Positions 1-5,199 of a DNA stretch of 5,339 nucleotides are shown one piece after another (position 1 is the first letter of the stretch; each line of letters begins with the position of its first letter). The notes under the pieces were generated by a model. That model had not been told where the DNA came from, searched no databases, and saw only the letters and a list, made by a program, of their open reading frames with translations. The translations under genes and the position numbers were made by a program. The stretch is taken from the NCBI GenBank assembly GCA_027063105.1, contig JAMOSL010000171.1, forward strand, positions 1 through 5,339, read 5' to 3'. This DNA comes from Campylobacteraceae bacterium (GTDB lineage Bacteria; Campylobacterota; Campylobacteria; Campylobacterales; Sulfurovaceae).

Positions 1-696
1 CATATCAATATTGACTTCGCCATAAACTAGCTTTTTAGCAGTAGCAACAAATATATTTCCAGGACCTGTAATTACATCCACTTTAGGAATAGTCTCTGTT
101 CCATAAGCCATAGCTCCAATAGCAGAAGCACCACCAACTTTATATACTTTAGTAACTTTACATAAATGACAAGCAGCTAAAAGTAGTTCATTAATTTCAT
201 TATCAGGTGTTGGAGTACAAACAACAATCTCTTCAACTCCAGCAACAATCGCAGGAATAGCATTCATTAAAAGAGAACTAGGATATGCTGCTTTTCCTCC
301 AGGAATATATAATCCTGCAATATCAACAGCAGTAACTTTCTGTCCTAACATAGAACCATTCTTTTCAAAATCAAACCACGATTTTGGCATAAGTTTTTGG
401 TGATAAGATTCTATTCTATTATATGCTAGATGTAAAGCATCTCTTAGTGTTGGCTCAATATTATTATAAGCCTTCTTCATATCATCAGTTGACACTAGTA
501 ATTCATTAGCATCTTTAGGTGTCCATCTATCAAATTTTGATATTTGAGTTATAAGTGCATTATTGCCATCTTCTTTTATCTCATTCAATAGAGAATTTAC
601 GATATGTGTAACACCCTCCATATCCATTTTACCTCTTTCGAGTAACTCATTAAAATCATCATCAAAACTGCTATCACTATTAAAAATTATTCTCAT
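1..696 (-). CDS. hisD: Histidinol dehydrogenase, N-terminal 232 residues (partial)
   Basis: HisD is a cytoplasmic, zinc-dependent enzyme that carries out the last two steps of histidine synthesis: NAD-linked oxidation of L-histidinol to L-histidinal and then L-histidine. The left edge cuts the gene at residue 232 of about 430. What remains matches the family's N-terminal half: GLYIPGGKAAYPSSLLMNAIPA (about 128-149), VYKVGGASAIGAMAYGTE (about 184-201), IPKVDVITGPGNIFVATAK (about 203-221), ending at the usual ..IDM just before the conserved PAGPSE segment. The zinc ligands and catalytic Glu-His lie outside the window. The ATG at 696-694 is preceded by AGGAT (706-702) at a good distance, and the N-terminal length fits the family. 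It is the third gene after the amidase and AMIN genes, 53 bases behind the latter, and probably co-transcribed because I see no terminator or strong promoter in the gap. The family call is very secure. Confidence 0.96.
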   Translation of the reverse strand, partial: MRIIFNSDSSFDDDFNELLERGKMDMEGVTHIVNSLLNEIKEDGNNALITQISKFDRWTPKDANELLVSTDDMKKAYNNIEPTLRDALHLAYNRIESYHQKLMPKSWFDFEKNGSMLGQKVTAVDIAGLYIPGGKAAYPSSLLMNAIPAIVAGVEEIVVCTPTPDNEINELLLAACHLCKVTKVYKVGGASAIGAMAYGTETIPKVDVITGPGNIFVATAKKLVYGEVNIDM

Positions 697-749
697 TTAT
701 AATCCTATTCAAAATCTAACTACCATAATAATCTATTTTATCTAAGAGT
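697..749 (-). other. Short intergenic gap between AMIN gene and hisD
   Basis: These 53 AT-rich bases hold only the hisD ribosome binding site (AGGAT, 706-702). I see no hairpin followed by a T-run and no TGnTATAAT box, so the gap most likely lies inside one transcript running from the amidase gene to hisD. Confidence 0.5.
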
Positions 750-1199
750 CTAATAAATATCTAAAACAATTCTTGATGGATTCTCAAGAGTAAAAGCTTT
801 AATCTTAGATGATTTATCTTTCAGAACTATATTATAAAATATACTACTATCATCTGCATACTCTTCACCCTTTAACTCTTCAATAGATTTGATACTGTCA
901 ACTATTTTTATATCTTGTTTTATATTTTTTATTGTAGAACTTCTAAATCCAGACAACTCTATTTTTATACTTTTATTATTCTCATCTAATACAAATTTAT
1001 AACTTCCTGTAGTATCAGCAGGAGTATTTGGTTTTGAATGACCTTCCCAAAAATTTACATAAAAGACTACTCTAGTATAATCTATATGTTTTGCAATTTT
1101 AACATTTGCTAAATCTAATCCATCTGTAATAGTACCACCTTTAATAGTTTGAGATATTAAAAGTGTGCTAAGTAAAATTATATATATTATCTTATTCAT
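750..1199 (-). CDS. Secreted AMIN-domain protein (149 aa)
   Basis: This is a small exported protein made almost entirely of one AMIN domain. That domain is found at the N-terminus of periplasmic amidases such as AmiC and in pilus secretins, where it binds peptidoglycan or directs proteins to septa or poles. Residues 1-20 (MNKIIYIILLSTLLISQT) form a signal peptide with a basic start and hydrophobic core; there is no lipobox and no ideal Ala-X-Ala site, so the cleavage point is uncertain. Residues about 30-149 show the AMIN hallmarks: an early strand with YTRVVFYV (41-48) and the closing PSRIVLDIY (141-149). The chain stops right after the domain, so no catalytic part follows. The ATG at 1199-1197 lies inside the end of the amidase gene (8-base overlap), with AGAAGAG upstream in the amidase coding sequence, which suggests translational coupling. 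It may help place or activate an amidase in the periplasm; this role is inferred from domain and context. Confidence 0.85.
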   Translation of the reverse strand: MNKIIYIILLSTLLISQTIKGGTITDGLDLANVKIAKHIDYTRVVFYVNFWEGHSKPNTPADTTGSYKFVLDENNKSIKIELSGFRSSTIKNIKQDIKIVDSIKSIEELKGEEYADDSSIFYNIVLKDKSSKIKAFTLENPSRIVLDIY

Positions 1200-2106
1200 A
1201 ATGTGGAACTCTTCTTACTTTAAATAATAATTTCCAAATATGTTCTTGAACTAAATCACTTGGATAATATCCATGTTTTTCTTTAAAATTCCTAACAGCT
1301 CTAGCCGTATTCTCACCAAATCTACCATCAACATTGATAAATAGAAGCTCTTGAAGTAGTTCAACACTTGCACCTCTTGAACCAGTTTTTAACTCTGGAA
1401 GTTTAGATGAATCCTCTGTTCTAACATTTTCTAATACAGGCTTTTTAAGAAGTTCCCATACCTCTCTCGTAATAACACCACTATTATACAAACCATGTTG
1501 TCTTTTAAAAGATTTTACAGCTTTTAGAGTTTTTTTACCATAATCACCATCAGCTTTAATAGATAATAGTTTTTGAAGTTCTCTGACTTTATCACCTTGA
1601 TCTCCATAGTTTATTCTTTGAAATTCATTTTCACTACTATTTTCTACACCTAATACAATAGTGCTATCTAAACCTAATGAACCAAATCTATCTAAATTTA
1701 AAACTTTTTTATAATCAAATACAGGACAAGCCTTTGCTGCTACCTCTTTATGTCCATGAAAGCTTACATTTTTAAAGTATGCGTTATTTATGTCGCTACA
1801 TATAGCTTTGATAGCTTTAAATTGTAAATTTGTAAATTTTTCTTTTTGTAAACCATGTAGACATATAGCAATTGTCCCACTATTATTTCCTCGTTGAGCT
1901 GCAGGAATTTTTTCTATATTTCTACCTTTACTAATTTTTCCATTTTTATGTATAAAAAAGTGGTAGCCAATGTCACTAAATCCTCTAGCTAAATGCCATC
2001 TCCTCATTGTAGCAATATTATCATGCTTTGGGTTATCCGATGCACTACAATGTATAAATACTCTCTCAACTCTTCTTCGTGGTTTCCTAAATATAGTTTT
2101 TGGCAT
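1192..2106 (-). CDS. N-acetylmuramoyl-L-alanine amidase (Amidase_2) with two peptidoglycan-binding domains
   Basis: This enzyme should cleave the amide bond between N-acetylmuramic acid and L-alanine in peptidoglycan. Residues about 12-140 form an Amidase_2/PGRP fold like T7 lysozyme: His19 (FIHCSAS), His119 (GHKE) and Cys127 (KACP) fit the zinc ligands, and Tyr48 (GYHFF) and Lys125 fit the catalytic pair, with Lys two residues before Cys as in T7 lysozyme. Two PG_binding_1 domains follow, about 163-220 and 237-294, each with a DG-x-[YF]-G-x-x-T ... AV-x-x-F core. The start at 2106 has GGAGC at 2115-2111, and an in-frame stop at 2139-2137 rules out a longer N-terminus. The protein begins with a basic MPKTIFRKPRRR and has no hydrophobic signal peptide, which is odd for a wall enzyme and resembles a phage endolysin. 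It leads the operon with the AMIN gene and hisD. Complete and apparently active; how it reaches the wall is unclear. Confidence 0.93.
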   Translation of the reverse strand: MPKTIFRKPRRRVERVFIHCSASDNPKHDNIATMRRWHLARGFSDIGYHFFIHKNGKISKGRNIEKIPAAQRGNNSGTIAICLHGLQKEKFTNLQFKAIKAICSDINNAYFKNVSFHGHKEVAAKACPVFDYKKVLNLDRFGSLGLDSTIVLGVENSSENEFQRINYGDQGDKVRELQKLLSIKADGDYGKKTLKAVKSFKRQHGLYNSGVITREVWELLKKPVLENVRTEDSSKLPELKTGSRGASVELLQELLFINVDGRFGENTARAVRNFKEKHGYYPSDLVQEHIWKLLFKVRRVPHYE

Positions 2107-2150
2107 TTTTGCTCCTTTTATCTCTATTAAGTAAATTTATGTTAATCCAA

Positions 2151-2159
2151 ATTATAACA
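2151..2159 (-). promoter_or_regulatory. Extended -10 promoter for the amidase-AMIN-hisD unit
   Basis: On the minus strand, positions 2159-2151 read TGTTATAAT, a perfect extended -10 (TGnTATAAT) of the kind typical of the main sigma factor in Campylobacter and Helicobacter. There is no convincing -35, as usual for that group. The expected transcription start is near 2144, giving a leader of about 38 bases that includes the GGAGC site of the amidase gene. Confidence 0.6.
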
Positions 2160-2163
2160 CAAT

Positions 2164-2169
2164 TATATT
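2164..2169 (+). promoter_or_regulatory. Possible -10 box for the response regulator gene
   Basis: TATATT at 2164-2169 is the best-placed -10 candidate upstream of the plus-strand regulator gene; it would give a start near 2176 and a leader of about 34 bases. It lacks the TG extension and a clear -35, so it is weaker than the opposing promoter at 2159-2151. The two lie almost back to back, so one bound protein could affect both. Confidence 0.3.
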
Positions 2170-2194
2170 ACAATAAATAAACTTTATGATGTTT

Positions 2195-2200
2195 AGGAGA
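2195..2200 (+). promoter_or_regulatory. Ribosome binding site that fixes the regulator start at 2210
   Basis: AGGAGA at 2195-2200 sits 9 bases before the ATG at 2210. The two earlier in-frame ATGs at 2186 and 2189 lie upstream of this site and would add MMFRRCYI, which does not belong to a receiver domain. The start at 2210 gives MPIEILILEDEED, the expected beginning. Confidence 0.8.
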
Positions 2201-2209
2201 TGCTATATT

Positions 2210-2884
2210 ATGCCTATAGAGATTCTTATATTAGAAGATGAAGAAGATTTATTAGAGTTGTTAGAATATCAATTAGAAAAAGCAGGATATAAAACTATGG
2301 GTTTTTTATCTTGTAATGGGGTTGAACAATTCCTAGAAGAAGAAAAGCCATCACTTATGATAGTTGATAGAAATCTTCCTAATTGTGAAGGTAGTAATTT
2401 TGTTTCAAATCTTAGAAGTTATGGATATAATATTCCTGTAATATTTTTAAGTGCAAAAACTTCCGAAAATGAAATATATGAAGGATTTGAAAGGGGTTGT
2501 GATGATTATATTACAAAACCATATAAAATTAAAGATGTTCTTTTTAGAATAGAGGCAATTTTACGAAGATTAGGAGTTAAATATCAAGATAAAATAAAAC
2601 ATAGAGACCTTGTATTAGATACAAATAGTAAAATACTTATTATAAATAATATTAAAATAGATTTGACAAATATAGAGTTTAAACTTTTACTAACCTTCAT
2701 AAAAAATCCAAACCAAAATTTAGATAGAGAATTTTTGAAAAGTGAAGTTTGGGCTGATGTTGGAGATAATTTTAATGATAAAACAATAAATGTAACTCTT
2801 AATAGACTTAAAAAAAAGATAGACCCAAAAGGAGATAAGGAGTATTTTATTCCTATTTGGGGTGTAGGATATAAGTTGGTGTGA
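2210..2884 (+). CDS. OmpR/PhoB-family response regulator (receiver plus winged helix)
   Basis: This is a two-component transcription regulator of 224 residues, a normal length for the family. The receiver domain (about 3-118) has an acidic pocket around Glu9-Asp10-Glu11, the phospho-acceptor Asp53 in IVDRNLPNCEG, Ser81 in the switch position, Tyr100 and the invariant Lys103 (TKPY). The C-terminal DNA-binding winged helix (about 132-224) shows LTNIEFKLLLTF, the recognition-helix stretch KTINVTLNRLKKKI (191-204) and the closing wing GVGYKL. All residues needed for phosphorylation are present, so it should be a working phospho-switch rather than an atypical orphan such as HsrA. The start at 2210 is set by AGGAGA at 2195-2200. 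No histidine kinase is in the window, and downstream the gene runs into the opposing ymdB-like gene with a 32-base overlap, so no partner can be co-transcribed directly behind it. Its targets are unknown; the divergent amidase operon is one candidate. The family is certain, the specific name is not. Confidence 0.94.
   Translation: MPIEILILEDEEDLLELLEYQLEKAGYKTMGFLSCNGVEQFLEEEKPSLMIVDRNLPNCEGSNFVSNLRSYGYNIPVIFLSAKTSENEIYEGFERGCDDYITKPYKIKDVLFRIEAILRRLGVKYQDKIKHRDLVLDTNSKILIINNIKIDLTNIEFKLLLTFIKNPNQNLDREFLKSEVWADVGDNFNDKTINVTLNRLKKKIDPKGDKEYFIPIWGVGYKLV
2853..2884. other. Tail-to-tail coding overlap of two convergent genes
   Basis: The last 32 bases of the plus-strand response regulator gene (stop TGA 2882-2884) are also the last 32 bases of the minus-strand ymdB-like gene (stop TAG 2855-2853). 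Both readings are conserved ends: GVGYKLV of the winged helix on one strand and the final residues of the phosphoesterase on the other. There is no terminator between the two genes, so their transcripts must be complementary at their 3' ends. Confidence 0.9.
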
Positions 2885-3671
2885 CCACCTTCTCATCATT
2901 TTCATATAATTTAATTTTTTGTGTATGAATAGCTCTACCATTCTCATCTAATTCAAATATTATCATTTGTAGAATAGTTTTACATTTATCTGGAACATCT
3001 AAGTGTCCTCCAAAACCTGTTAGAACTCTCTGTATCGGAGTATCACTTTTCATGCCAATAACATTATCTCTGCATCCAGTAAGTCCAACATCTGTGACAT
3101 AACAACATCCATCAACAATCTCTAAATCGTCTGTTCCTATATGTGTATGAGTTCCTAAAATTGCACTAACTCTATCTTTTAGCATATATAAAAGAGTTCT
3201 TTTTTCGGCACTAGACTCTGCATGAATATCTATAATAATTCGTTTTATATTTTTAGCCTCTAACTCTTCTACAACTTCTATAATTTTGGTAAAAGGGTTA
3301 TCTGCCATTGGCATTGTATAGTGTCCCATAAGATTTATAATTGCTACATCTTTATTTGAAATCTTTGTTATCAAAATACCTTTTCCTGCTGTTATTGTGG
3401 GATAGTTTATTGGACGAATTAGTGGATATTTATCAAACATATTTATAATCTCTTTTTTATCAAAACTATGATTCCCTCCTGTCATCATATCAATCCCACT
3501 ATCTAAAAGCTCTTTACAGTTTTTTTCTGTAAGTCCAAAGCCATGACTAGCATTCTCATAGTTTGCAATAGTATAATCTATAGAGTAATCTACTTGTAAT
3601 TTATGAAGATGCTTTTGAATTATCTCTCTAGCAGGTCTACCAACAATATCTCCAATAAAAGCTATTTTCAT
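2853..3671 (-). CDS. ymdB: YmdB-like metallophosphoesterase (TIGR00282 family)
   Basis: Proteins of this family are cytoplasmic two-metal phosphodiesterases. Bacillus subtilis YmdB hydrolyses 2',3'-cyclic nucleotides and influences the biofilm/motility choice. The 272-residue protein has nearly the usual family length, and its metal-site residues fall at the same numbers I recall for B. subtilis: Asp8 (FIGDIVG), Glu39 and Asn40 (NYENASHG), Asn67 and His68 (GGNHSFD), His150 (IDIHAE), His175 and His177 (GTHTHIGT), followed by YVTDVGLTG (191-199). It starts at 3671, only 4 bases after the smpB stop, without a recognisable ribosome binding site, so it is probably translated by coupling from smpB. 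Its last 32 coding bases overlap, tail to tail, the end of the response regulator gene. Family and catalytic competence are well supported; the physiological role in this organism is inference. Confidence 0.93.
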   Translation of the reverse strand: MKIAFIGDIVGRPAREIIQKHLHKLQVDYSIDYTIANYENASHGFGLTEKNCKELLDSGIDMMTGGNHSFDKKEIINMFDKYPLIRPINYPTITAGKGILITKISNKDVAIINLMGHYTMPMADNPFTKIIEVVEELEAKNIKRIIIDIHAESSAEKRTLLYMLKDRVSAILGTHTHIGTDDLEIVDGCCYVTDVGLTGCRDNVIGMKSDTPIQRVLTGFGGHLDVPDKCKTILQMIIFELDENGRAIHTQKIKLYENDEKVVTPTYILHPK

Positions 3672-3675
3672 ATAT

Positions 3676-4131
3676 TTATCTTTGCTTCATAGCTTGTTGA
3701 GCTTCTCTGTTAAGTGTTTTTTGTTTTAAATCATGTCGTTTGTCGTGAAGTTGTTTTCCTTTTGCCAATCCAATACTGATTTTTGCTAGATTTCTTTCAT
3801 TAAAATATACCATTAGAGGAACAACTGTTAATGCATCTCTTCCCATTTTTGCAAATATTTTATCTAATTGTTTTTTATGCAATAATAATTTTCTAGGGGT
3901 TCGGCTATCTGGTGTATAATGAGAGTTTGCAGTATTTAGATAAGCAATATGAACATTCATTAAAAATAATTCATTCTTAATAAAACGACAATATCCATCT
4001 TTTAAGTTTGCTCTTTTTGCTCGAAGTGCTTTCACTTCACTACCTTGTAGTATAAGACCTGCTTCAAACTTTTCAATTATTTCATAATCAAAATAAGCTT
4101 TTTTATTTTTTGCAATAATATTTATAGACAT
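3676..4131 (-). CDS. smpB: SsrA-binding protein SmpB
   Basis: SmpB binds tmRNA (SsrA) and brings it to stalled ribosomes, where trans-translation frees the ribosome and tags the unfinished protein for breakdown. The 151-residue chain covers the whole family length: the N-terminal INIIAKNKKAYFDYEI, the signature GSEVKALRA (30-38), LKDGYCR (43-49), the TPRKLLLHK segment (78-86), the KGKQLHDKR loop (124-132) and the basic C-terminal tail (133-151) that becomes helical in the empty mRNA channel. The ATG at 4131-4129 has a GAGA-type ribosome binding site (4139-4136) set rather close, and that site can pair with upstream sequence (see the hairpin at 4134-4152). It has its own extended -10 promoter and heads a two-gene unit with the ymdB-like gene 4 bases behind. 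The tmRNA gene is not in the window. Identification is secure. Confidence 0.97.
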   Translation of the reverse strand: MSINIIAKNKKAYFDYEIIEKFEAGLILQGSEVKALRAKRANLKDGYCRFIKNELFLMNVHIAYLNTANSHYTPDSRTPRKLLLHKKQLDKIFAKMGRDALTVVPLMVYFNERNLAKISIGLAKGKQLHDKRHDLKQKTLNREAQQAMKQR

Positions 4132-4133
4132 AG

Positions 4134-4152
4134 TATCTCTTTTTAGGAGATA
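4134..4152 (-). promoter_or_regulatory. Hairpin covering the smpB ribosome binding site
   Basis: On the minus strand, TATCTC (4152-4147) is an exact inverted repeat of GAGATA (4139-4134), with a 7-base loop CTAAAAA. The right arm contains the GAGA that is the only plausible smpB ribosome binding site. A transcript beginning at the smpB promoter (start near 4145) would lack the left arm and stay open; a transcript reading through from the desaturase gene would contain both arms and could fold. The pairing is seen directly; the regulatory meaning is inference. It is not a terminator, since no T-run follows. Confidence 0.4.
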
Positions 4153-4160
4153 TTATATCA
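4152..4160 (-). promoter_or_regulatory. Extended -10 promoter of smpB-ymdB
   Basis: Minus-strand positions 4160-4152 read TGATATAAT, a perfect TGnTATAAT extended -10, identical base for base to the one in front of the desaturase gene. It lies in the 41-base gap after the desaturase stop. The predicted start near 4145 gives a very short leader of about 14 bases before the smpB ATG. Confidence 0.6.
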
Positions 4161-4172
4161 TAGTTTATAATT

Positions 4173-5135
4173 TTAATAACTCTTTATTGCATCATTTATT
4201 TGAACATAAGCTTGAATAGGAGTCGTTTCAAAATATGGAATATTATTCTTTTTTGCAAATTCTCTTGTCATATCTTGAACTTTTAAAAGATTAAACCTAG
4301 GAGCTTTAGGGAATAAGTGATGTTCTATTTGAGTATTCAGTCCACCATAAAACCAATGTATAAAAGCTCCACCACTTAAAGAACGACTTGTACGCATTTG
4401 AAGTTCCATCCAAGACAACTTTTTTCCTTCTTCTTCATTAAAAGCCTCACAACCCAAATGATTTGTAATAAAGCCAAATGCCAACCAAGGAGATAAAACA
4501 AAATTTAAAGTTAACAAAACTATTAAAGCATCACTAAATGGCAAAATATAGAACATTGTACCCCAAATAATTGGCCAATGAAGTAACATTAGGGCAAACT
4601 CACCATAATTTTTTCTTTTTAGTGCAAAACTATATGATTGTGCAATAAATGCTGGATACATAAAGAACATAGCACCCCAAAATATAATGTGTTTATACTT
4701 TTTAAGAAATGGACTATTTCCTTTATTGTTTGGAGTAAAAGCTCCATCAAGTGCCATAATATCTTCATCTTTATTAATTGTATTACAATATGTATGATGA
4801 TTAATATTATGTTTAAAATCCCACCAAGATGATGAGTTACTAAGGATAATTGCAGAGAATGGATAACTAAGTTTTGTTGAAAGAGCCTTGTTTTTAAAAT
4901 ATTGAGTATGTAAAATATCATGAGATACAAAAACAGCCCTTGTAAAAATAAGAGTCATAAATAACCCTAATAGAAATGGATTCCACATTATTGCAGTAGA
5001 GTATGCAATAACTAAAGATAAAATAACAGCAACCATCTCTATCGACCCTCTAACAGGCACTCTATCCAATAAACCAGCTTCTCTAACTTGTACTTTGAGT
5101 TCATCAAAGATATCAGGATATACAGCAGTAGACAT
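4173..5135 (-). CDS. Membrane fatty acid desaturase (three histidine boxes)
   Basis: This is an integral-membrane di-iron desaturase that should insert a double bond into an acyl chain, probably one in a membrane lipid, using oxygen and electrons from a separate carrier. All three histidine boxes are intact: HDILH (72-76), HNINHH (109-114) and QIEHH (269-273), with an extra Asn-His in FITNHLG (222-228). The Q in the third box is typical of acyl-lipid and front-end types, but there is no fused cytochrome b5 domain. Hydrophobic segments lie near 33-48, 52-68, 151-166, 183-198 and 202-221, giving a four-helix-type topology. The 320 residues are usual for bacterial members. The start at 5135 has a strong AGGAGG site (5148-5143) 7 bases upstream. 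It has its own promoter and sits between ispE and smpB. The reaction type is well supported; the position desaturated and the exact substrate cannot be read from sequence. Confidence 0.92.
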   Translation of the reverse strand: MSTAVYPDIFDELKVQVREAGLLDRVPVRGSIEMVAVILSLVIAYSTAIMWNPFLLGLFMTLIFTRAVFVSHDILHTQYFKNKALSTKLSYPFSAIILSNSSSWWDFKHNINHHTYCNTINKDEDIMALDGAFTPNNKGNSPFLKKYKHIIFWGAMFFMYPAFIAQSYSFALKRKNYGEFALMLLHWPIIWGTMFYILPFSDALIVLLTLNFVLSPWLAFGFITNHLGCEAFNEEEGKKLSWMELQMRTSRSLSGGAFIHWFYGGLNTQIEHHLFPKAPRFNLLKVQDMTREFAKKNNIPYFETTPIQAYVQINDAIKSY

Positions 5136-5142
5136 AAATAAA

Positions 5143-5148
5143 CCTCCT
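5143..5148 (-). promoter_or_regulatory. Strong ribosome binding site of the desaturase gene
   Basis: A full AGGAGG lies on the minus strand at 5148-5143, 7 bases before the ATG at 5135-5133. It is the strongest such site in the window and confirms the chosen start. Confidence 0.75.
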
Positions 5149-5162
5149 TTAAATAAAAGATA

Positions 5163-5171
5163 ATTATATCA
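5163..5171 (-). promoter_or_regulatory. Extended -10 promoter of the desaturase gene
   Basis: Minus-strand positions 5171-5163 read TGATATAAT, matching TGnTATAAT exactly. The expected start near 5156 gives a leader of about 21 bases that contains the AGGAGG site. An AT-only perfect palindrome (ATAATA-TT-TATTAT, 5179-5192) lies just upstream, about where a -35 or an operator would be; I cannot tell whether it binds anything. Confidence 0.55.
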
Positions 5172-5199
5172 TTAGAAAATAATATTTATTATGAATTTT

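Noticed and set aside
563..745. 60-codon plus-strand open frame opposite the start of hisD
   Set aside because: It lies antisense to the clearly conserved hisD N-terminus, is low in complexity (Ser/Ile/Leu-rich) and has no ribosome binding site; it is a shadow of an AT-rich gene.
2186..2209. Longer N-terminus (MMFRRCYI) for the response regulator
   Set aside because: The ATGs at 2186 and 2189 lie upstream of the AGGAGA site at 2195-2200, which serves the ATG at 2210; the extra residues do not fit a receiver domain.
2878..2889. Possible bidirectional terminator GGTG-TGAC-CACC at the convergent gene ends
   Set aside because: The stem is only 4 pairs and no T-run follows on either strand.
2901..2929. 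Inverted repeat TTCATA ... TATGAA downstream of the regulator stop
   Set aside because: Six AT-rich pairs around a 17-base loop with no T-run after it, within conserved ymdB-like coding sequence; expected by chance.
2720..2947. 75-codon minus-strand open frame across the regulator and ymdB-like 3' ends
   Set aside because: It overlaps two conserved genes in a different frame, matches nothing I recognise and is rich in Ile/Lys/Phe as expected by chance in this base composition.
4619..4930. Open frames on both strands inside the desaturase gene (103 and 64 codons)
   Set aside because: Both overlap the desaturase region holding its second histidine box; their hydrophobic make-up simply mirrors the membrane gene in other frames.
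5179..5192. AT-only palindrome ATAATATTTATTAT as a terminator of ispE
   Set aside because: The two-base loop and all-AT stem make a weak hairpin and no T-run follows in the direction of ispE transcription; kept only as a possible protein site in the desaturase promoter entry.
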